From Roseburia hominis A2-183 (GTDB lineage: Bacteria > Bacillota > Clostridia > Lachnospirales > Lachnospiraceae): 64,000 nt of DNA. Below, one piece after another: positions 44,335 to 53,695 of the stretch. The stretch spans positions 2,401,501-2,465,500 of the forward strand of contig NC_015977.1 in the NCBI RefSeq assembly GCF_000225345.1, given 5' to 3'. The position numbers were made by a program, and so were the translations under genes. The first letter of the stretch is position 1. The number at the start of each line of letters is the position of its first letter. The notes under the pieces were generated by a model. It did no database searches, was not told where the DNA came from, and worked only from the letters and a program-made list of their open reading frames with translations.

Positions 44335-45885
44335 TCATCCAAGTCCTGCTGCCGCCAATATCGAATACAGTTCCTGCGAGTAAGTATCCCGCTCTCTCTC
44401 CGCGTACAGTTCCTGTGCGCGCTCCTGCGTAAGTCCAAATCCGGACAGTCCTGCCACCGCCTGGTCTCTGATCTTCGCGAGTTCTGTGGAGCAGCCGTAA
44501 GCCGCAGCCTCCTCGCTGTACTTATCGCATCTTCCGACCGCGCGGATGAGGGAATCCAGTGCCATGTCATAAATACCGTTTTCCATAAAGGTCTGGTATG
44601 CCTGATATTCTCCGGCTGCATTCGCCATGATGCTGTACTTCTGGTAGGTCTCCTGATCTGCCTCCTTGACCGTAAGTCCGCTCACATCCGCGAACGCTGC
44701 CTGATAGTCGCCCAGTTCATACGCCTGCTTGGCATTGTTGAAGCTCAGGGTATATCCGAACAGATTCGTTCCCACCAGCACAAGTGCGAGGAAAGACGCC
44801 GCCATGACCATAATCAGCACCACCGGCTTTTTCGGAAGCGGCGGTGTATTGTCCGGCTCCTTCGGCTTCTTCGGCTTCTTGGCTTTCTGTGCTTTTTTCT
44901 CTGCCTTCGCCTTCTTCGCCTGTGCCTTCTTCTCCGCCTTCTCTTTCTTCTCCTGCGCCTTCTTCTCTGCTTTTTCCTTCTTTGCCTGCGCTTTCTTCTC
45001 TTCTTCTGAAATCTCCGGTTCCGCCTCTGTCTCCGGCTCGGCTGCCCCCGTTCCTTCCAGTTCCTGTAAGAGCTTTAAATTCTCATCGGAAAGATCATCC
45101 AGCTCCGGTGCCTGTTCTAAACCTTCCGGCTGTAATTCCCCGGTGTCCGCTGGTGCCTCCTCCGTCTCTTCCTCCTCACCAAACAGTGCGTCGCCGATTC
45201 TCTTGATCAGGCTCTTTTTCTCCTTTGCAGGAGCCTCATCCCCGGCATCTGGCTCATCTTTTTTCTTCTTTTTGCGGCGCTTTTTCTTTTTCCCGTCGTC
45301 CTCGTCCTGCACCTCATCCGCAGTCTCCGGCATTGCCGTCACGTCCGGCATTTCTGCGTCTGTGTCTGCGGCCGGAGCAGTGGGATCCGCCATCTGGCTC
45401 ATATCCGGGAAATCGCCCTCCGACTGCAGCAGATCCATCAGATCTGAATCGTCGTCCTGGAAATCACCAATGGTATCGACCATAAGATCTCCGTCCTCCG
45501 ACGCATGGGCAGTCTCCGCCGCTTCTGCACCGCCGGTGCTCTCATCCGCATCCCTTGCGCTGTCTAAAATGCCATCCAGATCCTTGAAGAACTGATTGTT
45601 CTCCTCCGTCGTCTTCTGTGTTCTTTCCTCTCCAGGCGCCTGATCCAGCTCATCCTCGAACTGTCTGATAAATGTGTCCGCATCTCCTTCCAGATCTGTA
45701 TCCGCCTCAAAGGACTTTAAAAAATCGTCTTCCTCACTCATACCAGCTTTTTTTGTCTCCTGTTCTTTTTCTGCATAAAGCCCGTCTGCCGTATCGCCTG
45801 GCTCCGTCTCACGGGCTGTGTCGGCAGGACTTCCTCCCTCTACGGAGTGCAGCAGCCCATCCAGATATTCCTCTGCTCCGCTCAT
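44335..45885 (-). CDS. Acidic/Lys-Ala-repeat single-pass membrane protein
   Basis: A 516-residue protein of unknown function. Residues 1-270 are strongly acidic and disordered-looking; ~280-340 carry a Lys/Ala/Glu repeat (KKAQAKKEKAEK type) that is highly basic; then a single transmembrane helix (VVLIMVMAASFLALVLVGTNLFG). The last ~130 residues are helical and TPR-like (NAKQAYELGDYQAAFADVSG) and should face outside. The layout suggests a cytoplasmic, charged bait region tethered to an external helical domain. It lies between cheV and hisH; a chemotaxis link is only positional. Confidence 0.75.
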   Translation of the reverse strand: MSGAEEYLDGLLHSVEGGSPADTARETEPGDTADGLYAEKEQETKKAGMSEEDDFLKSFEADTDLEGDADTFIRQFEDELDQAPGEERTQKTTEENNQFFKDLDGILDSARDADESTGGAEAAETAHASEDGDLMVDTIGDFQDDDSDLMDLLQSEGDFPDMSQMADPTAPAADTDAEMPDVTAMPETADEVQDEDDGKKKKRRKKKKKDEPDAGDEAPAKEKKSLIKRIGDALFGEEEETEEAPADTGELQPEGLEQAPELDDLSDENLKLLQELEGTGAAEPETEAEPEISEEEKKAQAKKEKAEKKAQEKKEKAEKKAQAKKAKAEKKAQKAKKPKKPKEPDNTPPLPKKPVVLIMVMAASFLALVLVGTNLFGYTLSFNNAKQAYELGDYQAAFADVSGLTVKEADQETYQKYSIMANAAGEYQAYQTFMENGIYDMALDSLIRAVGRCDKYSEEAAAYGCSTELAKIRDQAVAGLSGFGLTQERAQELYAERERDTYSQELYSILAAAGLG

Positions 45886-45960
45886 ACGATACCTCCATCG
45901 ACCTATAACTTAAGCGGGGGATGTGATCCTGCTCCATCACATCCCCTCTTCATTTCATTC

Positions 45961-46869
45961 TCAGTCCATGCTCTTGTCAATCAAGTCGTCAATCGCCGAA
46001 ACAAGACTGCCAATCTCCGGCTTTGTCAGCTGGGCATCCGCTCCAAGCTGTTCTCCCTTGATGCGCATCTCCTCATTTACAAGAGATGAGAAAATAATCA
46101 ATGGAATCTTCTTCATATTGTCATTTGTCTTAACCAGCTTCGTAAGGCGGTGTCCGTCCATCAACGGCATCTCAATATCTGTGATAATGCAGTGTACTTT
46201 CTCACGCACATTGCCTGCTTTTTCAAACTCCTGCAGCTTATCCCATGCCTCCTGACCGTTCATTGTCACAATCAGGTTCGTGTAGCCTGCCTTCTTCAGG
46301 CAGTCTGTGATCAGTCTGCTAAGAAGCGGGGAATCCTCTGCGATCAAAATCGGAGATTCACAGCGCTCACGCTGTCCCATGTCGTCCATATCGGACATCT
46401 TCAGTCCTGTCTCCGGGCTGATGTCCGTCACAATCTTCTCAAAGTCAAGGATGATGATCAGCTTGTCATCCATCTTGATGACACCGGTCGAGGCGCTGTT
46501 CTGCTCGGTATTGATCGTGGCATCCGGCTTGATGATCGCCTCCCAGGAAACACGGTGGATACCAAGCACGGCATCTACGTGAAATGCAATGTTTAACTTG
46601 TTAAAGTTCGTAATGATAAAAAGTCCCTCTGTCTTCGCATCATCCGGCATTCCCAGACAGCGCTTCAGATTTACCACAGAGATCATCGTATCACGCGGCA
46701 TGAAGATTCCTTCGATACTCGGATGTGAATTTGGGACAGGCGTAACCGGCTGATAGGTTAAAATCTCCCTGATCTTTGCAACATTGATTCCGTAATGATT
46801 GTTTCCCAAGGTAAATTCCAGAACTTCCAGTTCGTTTGTTCCCGATTCCAATAATATATTTGTATCCAT
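45961..46869 (-). CDS. cheV: Chemotaxis coupling protein CheV
   Basis: A 302-residue protein joining a CheW-like domain (1-~160; LEFTLGNNHYGINVAKIREIL) to a response-regulator receiver (~175-300; ILIAEDSPLLSRLITDCL, phospho-Asp in CIITDIEMPLMDG, Lys in LTKPEIG). This fusion is diagnostic of CheV, which couples receptors to CheA and adjusts sensitivity by phosphorylation. Start at MDTNILLE after AGAGGAGAGAGACGA. It supports motility. Confidence 0.94.
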   Translation of the reverse strand: MDTNILLESGTNELEVLEFTLGNNHYGINVAKIREILTYQPVTPVPNSHPSIEGIFMPRDTMISVVNLKRCLGMPDDAKTEGLFIITNFNKLNIAFHVDAVLGIHRVSWEAIIKPDATINTEQNSASTGVIKMDDKLIIILDFEKIVTDISPETGLKMSDMDDMGQRERCESPILIAEDSPLLSRLITDCLKKAGYTNLIVTMNGQEAWDKLQEFEKAGNVREKVHCIITDIEMPLMDGHRLTKLVKTNDNMKKIPLIIFSSLVNEEMRIKGEQLGADAQLTKPEIGSLVSAIDDLIDKSMD

Positions 46870-46960
46870 TCGTCTCTCTCCTCTCGCGTAATACCGCAAC
46901 GTATCTATCTGACAGCATTATAGCACATTGGTACCTGAAATGCATTGTTTTTCATGCGTT

Positions 46961-47677
46961 TTACAGAATAATTTGTATCATTTGATCCATTTGCACATAC
47001 AGTTCCACACTGTCTGCCGACGCCACATCATCCGGCACCTGGAATACAAGTACCAGGCGGGTGCTCCCTCCCGCAGGAATCGTACCCTGATAGGTGGAAA
47101 AATCCGTATCCAGCAATGTGGTCTCCGCCGTGCTCTTGACCGACTGGTTCAATACAACCGTGAACTTCGGGCTGACACTCAAAACATCAAGACCCACTCC
47201 GTCCGCCCCGGTGTTGGTCACATCTATGGACAGCACCAGATACTGTTTTCCGGCATCCGGGGTCATCTCATAATAATCACCTTCCATGTACCCCGGTGCA
47301 AGCTGCGCGCCCGCATAGGTCATCTGAATGCCGTCGGCTCCGAACAGTTGATCCAGAGATGCCGATCCGGCTGCCGCCACCGACACAGCAGGTGCCGCAG
47401 CTTCCGCAGATGCGGCTGTTCCCGTCTCTGACGCGTCCTGTGTCTCCGGCGTCTGCGGCACCGTGACATCCTCCTGCGTCTCCTCCGGTTCTTCCGGACT
47501 CACATACGTCAGACCTTCCCGCTGATATGTGTTGTACTTCGTGACGATATGCGCCGCATAATTGACAATGACGTTCTCCTCGTCGTCTGTCAGGTCATAG
47601 AGTGCATCACCACACCCGCCCAACAGCATCGTTGCAGCCATCACCGCTGCCATCATCTTGATTCTTGTTCTTCTCAT
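46961..47677 (-). CDS. Secreted lipoprotein with Ig-like (DUF4352-type) domain
   Basis: A 238-residue lipoprotein. Signal peptide MRRTRIKMMAAVMAATMLLGG ends at the lipobox LGGC. A Pro/Glu/Ala-rich spacer (about 65-125) leads to a beta-sandwich domain (YLVLSIDVTNTGADGVGLDV ... STRLVLVFQVP) like the telokin-like DUF4352 fold. Start chosen at GGAGTCCTATG. Role unknown; it is just downstream, in transcription order, of the two-component genes. Confidence 0.75.
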   Translation of the reverse strand: MRRTRIKMMAAVMAATMLLGGCGDALYDLTDDEENVIVNYAAHIVTKYNTYQREGLTYVSPEEPEETQEDVTVPQTPETQDASETGTAASAEAAAPAVSVAAAGSASLDQLFGADGIQMTYAGAQLAPGYMEGDYYEMTPDAGKQYLVLSIDVTNTGADGVGLDVLSVSPKFTVVLNQSVKSTAETTLLDTDFSTYQGTIPAGGSTRLVLVFQVPDDVASADSVELYVQMDQMIQIIL

Positions 47678-47764
47678 AGGACTCCATTCCTCACGCAAAG
47701 TATAAACTAACATTATGTTAGCATTTTAAAGGAAATATAGCAACAAAAAAAATTTTTTGCTGCA

Positions 47765-49294
47765 TCATGACTGTTTTCCTTTTTCCAGTTCAAACCAGAA
47801 TTCCACGCCATCCTCATGGTTGATCACGCCACACTGCTGATGGAACGAGTCCATGATCGCCTTCACAATGGAAAGACCGATTCCGCTGCCGCCGTACTCT
47901 CTCGTGCGTGCCTTATCGACTTTGTAGAACTTGGACCAGATTTTGTCGATATCCTCCTCCGGAATCGGGTCTCCGGTATTGAAGACGCTGATGCGGACGT
48001 TCTTCTCCTGCTCCCTGCAGCGGATGGAAATCTCCTTTTTTCCTCCCGCATAATGAATGGCATTGCTCAGGTAGTTCGTCACGACCTCCTCCGTCATAAA
48101 TTCATCCGCCCACACATAAATGGGCTCTGCGGGACATTCCGTCACCGTAATGCCGCTCTGCCCGATGAGGATATCCACCGAGTGCAGCACGCCCCGGATG
48201 AGCTCTGTTACGTCGAAGCGCTCCATCGTGATCGTCTCGTTTCCGGATTCCAGCTGGTTTAATGTCAGAAGCTTTTTCACCATCTGATTCATCTTATCCG
48301 CCTCGTCCATGATGACCTCACAGTAAAAATCCCGGCTCTGTGCGTCATCGTTGATACATTCCTTCAAGCCCTCCGCATATCCCTGGATCAGGGCAAGCGG
48401 CGTCTTTAATTCATGCGATACATTCGAGAGAAATTCCTTGCGCTGGCGGTCTATCTGCGTCTTTTTCTCAATGTCTAAAAGGAGCTGGTTGTTTGCGCTT
48501 TTCAATTCCGAGATCGTATGCTCGAGCGCCTGCGACATCTCGTTCATGTGCGTGCCGAGTTCATCGATCTCATTGCGCCGCTTTCCTTTCGGCGTATAGC
48601 AGACCTCAAATTCCAGCTGGGTCATATGCTTGGAAATCTCGGTCAGTTCCAGGATCGGATCGGTGATTCTCTTAGAGATGAAGACCGACACAACCGTGCT
48701 CACCGCAATCGCCAGGATCCCGACGTACAGCAGGAACTGGTTCGACGTCTTGGCGCTCTCCCTTATGCTCTCTAACGCCGACCGCATCAGCACCAGATTG
48801 CCGTTTGAGAGGGTTCCGTACAGTACCAGATATTCCGCATCCAGCCTGGTGTCCGTTCTTCTCTGGATCACATAGTCCTCCGCCTGCGCCAGCACCGTGG
48901 TCTCATTCTGCGTACCACCGAAAATAATGTCCGTAAACTCGATTAACATACGCTGTGTATCGTTCACGGAGGATCTGACAATCGTGCGGTCCGGGCTGAT
49001 CACCATGACCGTGATATTGCCGTTTGCGCAGAGATTGTCAAATGTCACATCAAACGAGCTGTCGTCAAGGCTTCCATCCTCGCTTGCCGCGTCAATCGTA
49101 GTAAATCCGGACAGCAGTACATTTTCTTTGTTCATCACATAGTAGCGCTCCAGAAATACCGTGTTAAGCACCCAGCAGAGCGCCACGGTTCCCGCCACCA
49201 GACCGATGATAATTCCGGCGATTTCCCTGGTCAGTCCGCCCTCTTTCGGATGTCTGCCGCGCCCCTGTCTCTTTTTATCAAAAAGTCCCTTCAT
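47765..49294 (-). CDS. Two-component sensor histidine kinase (HAMP-HisKA-HATPase)
   Basis: A 509-residue kinase. Two membrane helices (IAGIIIGLVAGTVALCWVLNTVF, ~25-47; FLLYVGILAIAVSTVVSVFIS, ~185-205) flank a ~135-residue external sensor. HAMP follows, then the phospho-His box VSHELKTPLALIQGYAEGL and an ATPase domain (GGSGIGLSIVKAIMDSF). Its gene starts 15 bases after the response regulator stop. Confidence 0.93.
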   Translation of the reverse strand: MKGLFDKKRQGRGRHPKEGGLTREIAGIIIGLVAGTVALCWVLNTVFLERYYVMNKENVLLSGFTTIDAASEDGSLDDSSFDVTFDNLCANGNITVMVISPDRTIVRSSVNDTQRMLIEFTDIIFGGTQNETTVLAQAEDYVIQRRTDTRLDAEYLVLYGTLSNGNLVLMRSALESIRESAKTSNQFLLYVGILAIAVSTVVSVFISKRITDPILELTEISKHMTQLEFEVCYTPKGKRRNEIDELGTHMNEMSQALEHTISELKSANNQLLLDIEKKTQIDRQRKEFLSNVSHELKTPLALIQGYAEGLKECINDDAQSRDFYCEVIMDEADKMNQMVKKLLTLNQLESGNETITMERFDVTELIRGVLHSVDILIGQSGITVTECPAEPIYVWADEFMTEEVVTNYLSNAIHYAGGKKEISIRCREQEKNVRISVFNTGDPIPEEDIDKIWSKFYKVDKARTREYGGSGIGLSIVKAIMDSFHQQCGVINHEDGVEFWFELEKGKQS

Positions 49295-49309
49295 TCCGCG
49301 TCACTTCCA

Positions 49310-49996
49310 TTATTCTTCCGTCACTTCAAATTTGTAGCCCATGCCCCAGACCGTCGTGATATATTTTCCCTTATCTCCCATCTTGGCACGCAGCTTCTTG
49401 ACATGCGTATCAATCGTTCTCGCATCGCCAAAGTAATCGTAATTCCAGACGCTGTTCAATATCTTCTCGCGTGAGAGCGCAATCCCCGCATTTTCCATAA
49501 AGTATGCCAGCAGTTCAAACTCCTTGTAGCTTAAATCGATCCGCTCTCCGTCAACCGTCACCATGTGGGCTGCCTTGTCCAGAACGATTCCTCCCATGGA
49601 GACCGCCGCTTCTTCATCCTGCGTCTTTCCGCTCCGGCGCAGAATGGCTCCGACACGCGCAACCAGTATCTTCGGAGAAAAAGGTTTGGAAATATATTCG
49701 TCCACACCGAGTTCAAATCCGTTCAGCTCGTCGCTCTCCTCGCCCTTCGCCGTCAGCATAATAATCGGAACTTTCGATGTCTCCCGGATCTCCCGGCACA
49801 CTTCAAATCCGTTGCGCTTGGGCATCATGACGTCTAAAATAATCAGCGCTATGTCTTTTTCCCGGTAAAATAAATCGAGGGCTTCCTCGCCGTCTCCCGC
49901 CTCAAGCACCTCGTATCCCTCTCTCACAAGGAAATCCCGCACCAGCTTGCGCATTCTGCTCTCATCATCCACCACCAGAATTCTGATCTTATCCAT
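49310..49996 (-). CDS. OmpR-family response regulator
   Basis: A 228-residue regulator paired with the kinase downstream. Receiver motifs: VVDDESRMRK, phospho-Asp in LIILDVMMPKRNG, and KPFSPKIL. The winged helix (ERIDLSYKEFELLAYFMENA; DARTIDTHVKKLRAKMGD) is typical. Ribosome site AAAGGATACGGGAAC. Probable targets are unknown; the lipoprotein gene after the kinase may be one. Confidence 0.94.
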   Translation of the reverse strand: MDKIRILVVDDESRMRKLVRDFLVREGYEVLEAGDGEEALDLFYREKDIALIILDVMMPKRNGFEVCREIRETSKVPIIMLTAKGEESDELNGFELGVDEYISKPFSPKILVARVGAILRRSGKTQDEEAAVSMGGIVLDKAAHMVTVDGERIDLSYKEFELLAYFMENAGIALSREKILNSVWNYDYFGDARTIDTHVKKLRAKMGDKGKYITTVWGMGYKFEVTEE

Positions 49997-50067
49997 GTTC
50001 CCGTATCCTTTCCGCTTTTTATCGTCATTCTAACAGCTACTTATGAAAAATCTGTGTATTTTCCGCT

Positions 50068-50667
50068 CTATTCCGGCATGATTCCAAGCTCTTTTTCCTT
50101 CGCCTCGATCGCTTCCTGCCTCTGGTCGAGCCGCTCCTCCCACGCCTCGTATTTGTTGATCAGCTGATTCTCGTAGTTTAACACCGTCGTATTATTGGTC
50201 GTCGCCGTAATTGCAAACATCGCCACAACACATACTGCCAGAATAAAGGCGATCCAGCGCACAATGCGGTAGCGTCTCCTGTAGTCCGCATTTTTTACCA
50301 CGGTCTGCGTCTTCGGCTTTGGTGCCGGCGCGCGCTTCGCCTTGCGGAGACTCTCCTCCACCTGCGGATGCTGCACCGGAATCGGGAAAATATCTTCCTT
50401 CCGGATAAACGGAATCGACTGCAGATACTCCTGCAGATCCTTCAGATAAGAATAGCCGACTGCCGTGTCAAACAGCCGCTGCTGTATCATTTTATTATAA
50501 ATGCGGAGTACCATCTCAGGGTCGTCCATCTGGGCTTTCTCCTTGACGTATTTCACGCCCTCCGCCTCTTTTCTCGCCTGCGCGGCTTCCGCCTCATTTG
50601 CAAATAAAAATCCCTCCACGACCATGGAGGTCTTTTCCTGTTCTTTTTGTCTCTTTTCTACAGACAT
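50068..50667 (-). CDS. Single-pass membrane protein of unknown function
   Basis: A 199-residue protein. Residues 1-125 are helical and charged, with KAKRAPAPKPKTQ before a basic stretch and one transmembrane helix (WIAFILAVCVVAMFAITATT, ~138-157). A short external coiled tail ends the protein. No signal peptide. No recognised family. Its promoter lies at the edge of the integrated element. Confidence 0.7.
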   Translation of the reverse strand: MSVEKRQKEQEKTSMVVEGFLFANEAEAAQARKEAEGVKYVKEKAQMDDPEMVLRIYNKMIQQRLFDTAVGYSYLKDLQEYLQSIPFIRKEDIFPIPVQHPQVEESLRKAKRAPAPKPKTQTVVKNADYRRRYRIVRWIAFILAVCVVAMFAITATTNNTTVLNYENQLINKYEAWEERLDQRQEAIEAKEKELGIMPE

Positions 50668-50711
50668 TCTTCGATCCTCATCTCTTCCGTTTCTGCTGTG
50701 ATTTTGCTCTT

Positions 50712-50740
50712 ATTATAGGAAATGGCAGTGTGAATTGCAA
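50712..50740 (-). promoter_or_regulatory. Chromosomal promoter abutting the integrated element
   Basis: TTGCAA (50740-50735) and TATAAT (50717-50712) are 17 bases apart and drive the membrane protein gene at 50068-50667. The -35 begins 2 bases after the recombinase stop codon, so the element border must lie at or upstream of this point. Confidence 0.65.
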
Positions 50741-50741
50741 G

Positions 50742-52319
50742 TCAGGGAGATGTAAAGATTCCGCATTTTCCCATAAAAAAAGCGCCCTGCATGGCGCTTT
50801 TTAAGATGGAGCTGACTGTTTCGCAGTCGAACTCTGAAAACTCTGTAAACGGTATTTCCGTCGGTTCCCCACTAAAACAGCCTGTAACTGTAATTTTATC
50901 ATCATAGACATAAATCTTATCAACAAAATAATTCAATACAGAATCTCTTATTTCTGCATCATCTAAGTTTGCATTAGCGTACTGCTTAAAATACTCTTTT
51001 ACAGAATGTTCATCTACAATTAGTCTTGCCTTTGCCTGTTCCACTTCGATTGCATCCGTCAAAGAACCTTTTTCTATCTCTAACTGTTGGAGTTTATCAG
51101 TAAGCGCAGAAGACATTGCGCCATTAGCAATAGCATTCACAATATTAGTTATCTGCTTTTCATTCTGTTTAAGCATCTCTTCCAGACTGGCAATAAAAGC
51201 AGAATTATCATTCCGGCTCTTGTGGTAATTTGCTATGTCTACAGCCAACGATGCAAGATTCTCACTATCATTCAAAAATGTTTTCAAAATTGATATAACA
51301 TTAAGCTCCATTTGATGTTGCGGTATGTTTTTTAGGGTACACTTGTGTTTTCTGTGATTATTGCATGCGTAATAATAATGCGTAGCACCTGTTTTAGACG
51401 TTCCTGATAGCCCATGCATGCTTTCCCCACATTTTCCACAGTATAGTTTTCCTGTCAGCCAGAAACGGCTCTCAGAGACGTTTTTAGCCATTGTACTGCT
51501 TTTGTGGCACTTTATCCGTCTATTCAGTTCAAAGCGTTCCTGTGCCGTTTTAAACAGCTCACAGGGGATAATAGAGGGCATACCATCAGGTATGACTATG
51601 TCATTATAATGATACTCGCCTATATAAGCCCTGTTATGCAGGATATGACGTAAACTGTTAATAGTAAATTCATTTCCACGTGTTGTCTTGATTCCTGCAT
51701 CATTTAATTCATTCATAATCTGTTGCATTGGCACACCTGATGCATATTGTTCAAAGATACGCCGGACAACTGGTGCTGTTTCCTCGTCTATAACATAATG
51801 CTTTTCACCGTCAACAGCATATCCCAGTGTCTTGTGACCATTATACAGCGCATGTTCAGCATTATACCTCATACCTCGCATGACATTAACCCTAAGTTGT
51901 GCAGAATAAAATTCAGCCATCGACTCTAACATCGCCTCAGTAAACTGTGATTCCGGTGTGTCCTCGTTTGCCACTGTTTCCGCAACATACTTGACACGAC
52001 AACCTGCTCTTCGCAAAGTATCTTTAGCAATCGCGATATTAGTTCTGTCTCGCCCTAATCTATCAACTTTCCAAACTATAAGCGTGCTAGGTTTCAGCTT
52101 TGCAACTTCTGAGAGCATCTGTTGAAATCCAGGGCGGTTATCTGTCGTTCCTGAGATTGCTTCATCACTATATTCCTTTATGATTTTTAAGTCATGCGTT
52201 TGTGCAAAAAATTTTGCCTGTTCTCGTTGTTGGTCTATGGACGCTTCATTTTGAGCATGTGATGAAAAGCGATAGTAACAGATTGCAAGGTTATTGTCAT
52301 TATATTTATATTTTTTCAA
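50742..52319 (-). CDS. Serine recombinase of the integrated element
   Basis: A ~525-residue recombinase. The resolvase domain shows CYYRFSSHAQNEASIDQQ (first Ser of the pair is the likely nucleophile) and WKVDRLGRDRTN. A recombinase domain and a zinc ribbon follow (CGKCGESMHGLSG, then ACNNHRKHKC), then a coiled coil. I place the start at TTG 52319 because AAAGGGG lies 7-8 bases upstream; a GTG at 52328 would overlap that site. The last ~11 codons lie beyond an intrinsic terminator, so full translation needs readthrough. Confidence 0.88.
   Translation of the reverse strand: MKKYKYNDNNLAICYYRFSSHAQNEASIDQQREQAKFFAQTHDLKIIKEYSDEAISGTTDNRPGFQQMLSEVAKLKPSTLIVWKVDRLGRDRTNIAIAKDTLRRAGCRVKYVAETVANEDTPESQFTEAMLESMAEFYSAQLRVNVMRGMRYNAEHALYNGHKTLGYAVDGEKHYVIDEETAPVVRRIFEQYASGVPMQQIMNELNDAGIKTTRGNEFTINSLRHILHNRAYIGEYHYNDIVIPDGMPSIIPCELFKTAQERFELNRRIKCHKSSTMAKNVSESRFWLTGKLYCGKCGESMHGLSGTSKTGATHYYYACNNHRKHKCTLKNIPQHQMELNVISILKTFLNDSENLASLAVDIANYHKSRNDNSAFIASLEEMLKQNEKQITNIVNAIANGAMSSALTDKLQQLEIEKGSLTDAIEVEQAKARLIVDEHSVKEYFKQYANANLDDAEIRDSVLNYFVDKIYVYDDKITVTGCFSGEPTEIPFTEFSEFDCETVSSILKSAMQGAFFMGKCGIFTSP
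50777..50802 (-). terminator. Intrinsic terminator inside the recombinase reading frame
   Basis: On the minus strand AAAAAGCGCC and GGCGCTTTTT form a 10-bp perfect stem with loop ATGCAG, followed by two further T residues (seven T in all after GCGC). It lies 33 bases upstream of the recombinase stop codon rather than after it. Confidence 0.8.
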
Positions 52320-52383
52320 AAAAAGCACCCCTTTCTGCTTTGGATTATAGCAAGCGGGGTGCAGGGTTGCAATATGATTTTTA

Positions 52384-52917
52384 CTAGTCTAACTGCCATT
52401 GGGATGCAGACCAGTCAGTATTCCGAACTGCATCTGCAATTCTTTGTGTGTCGCGTCGTATGCGCTCTGTTCTATCTAGTGGATGATGCTGTGCATATTC
52501 GTTATATACATCCAGTTCGCTTTTTTTAGTTTTGGAACTAACCCTAGACGCAAGAAATTGTTTCACTCGTTTCATTTCAGGCGTATCCTCATTTTTTTGA
52601 CTTTCAATGTAAAGACGCATCTGTTCTTCAACAGCATTATCAATATTCGCAATTCTATTATTATAATCTTTCAGCGCACATTCACAACTTTGTTGTATCG
52701 GTGCAGTAATCTCTTGAGCTTTTGCATTGACACGATAATCAAACTCGCGCTCGTACTGTTGTATCGTTTCTTCTGCTTTACGGTCAGCCAATGCATCAGC
52801 TCGAACATCTATTTCATGCTTAATATTTTTCTGCGTAGCAAGCGTATCATTATAAGTTTTTATAGCGTCTCCCAGTTTAGACTTTGCATCAATAAGAATT
52901 TCATTCGCCTCATTTAA
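52384..52917 (-). pseudogene. Relaxase C-terminal coiled-coil part, out of frame after an A9 run
   Basis: Directly after the nine-A run (52926-52918) another frame stays open for 177 residues, beginning LNEANEILIDAKSKLGD and continuing through MADRKAEETIQQYERE. It is helical and charged, like C-terminal extensions of MobV relaxases, and has no ATG start or ribosome site of its own near its beginning. It therefore looks like the natural continuation of the upstream relaxase. Removing one A from the run would fuse the two. The state could be a mutation, a sequencing indel, or programmed slippage. Confidence 0.7.
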
Positions 52918-53695
52918 TTTTTTTTTGCGCCAAAAACTTGCGGTACTGATTCGGTGTCAATCCACCTTTTCCATCTTTCTTTTTCTGTTCAAGATAAACC
53001 TTTCGCTCATCACGATATTGTTTATCAGTATTATACTTTTGCCAGTCGGTCACATCATTATCTTCAATATCCCACCCCTTATCACGCATGTGTTTCGGGA
53101 ATTCCTGTTGCATCAAAGATAGATGCTTGGCATCAATCAAATTGCCTGTATACTTGCCATCAGCATTTCGTGGTATTCCTGCACCATGTAAATGCTCATC
53201 CGCAAGGGAGAATCCCTCATCAACATGTATCGCAGTGAACAGCCTATTCTCATGTGAAAATACTTCTGGCATTATCTCACACATAGCATCAAAACTATCT
53301 TCATAGAACTTCGCTTTCTGCTCGTCCGTCCATTGCTCTGTTACCTCAGCCGGCGGCTTAATAACATAGGCATAACCAAGCACAGCGTCAGCCTTTGATT
53401 TTCTATATCTTATAACTTCCTGACCCGTTCTTTTGTCTGTACACTTAACTTCAATAGTATCTCCCTGTTTCTCGATATAGTCCCAGAGTTTGAAACCGCT
53501 GGAAAAGTTTTCGCCATCAATATAATTTGTATATGTGTTGTGTTTTGAATCTTCATGTCTGATTATTTCACTCGATGAAATCCTATCCGCTCCCATCTCA
53601 GCACATATAAATTTTCCAGCACCTCGCTTGTTTGATTTTGTAACATGCCCCTGTCGTTGTAGTCCCATTATTTGCGGACAGCATTGAAAGCCCAT
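52910..53695 (-). CDS. MobV-like relaxase, N-terminal part
   Basis: 261 residues. The motif AIHVDEGFSLADEHLHGAG matches the relaxase metal site HxDE...HxH of the Pre/MobV family, which nicks oriT to start transfer. The frame stops 2 codons after an A9 run, and a 177-residue coiled coil continues in the +1 frame. Start ATG has an AAAGAGGTGTAACTT site. The upstream 160 bases hold three hairpins and may be oriT. Confidence 0.72.
   Translation of the reverse strand: MGFQCCPQIMGLQRQGHVTKSNKRGAGKFICAEMGADRISSSEIIRHEDSKHNTYTNYIDGENFSSGFKLWDYIEKQGDTIEVKCTDKRTGQEVIRYRKSKADAVLGYAYVIKPPAEVTEQWTDEQKAKFYEDSFDAMCEIMPEVFSHENRLFTAIHVDEGFSLADEHLHGAGIPRNADGKYTGNLIDAKHLSLMQQEFPKHMRDKGWDIEDNDVTDWQKYNTDKQYRDERKVYLEQKKKDGKGGLTPNQYRKFLAQKKIK

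Noticed and set aside
52384..52791. Independent 135-residue coiled-coil gene
   Set aside because: Its frame extends upstream without a start to the A9 run and fits as the relaxase C-terminus; the apparent start is a TTG without a ribosome site.
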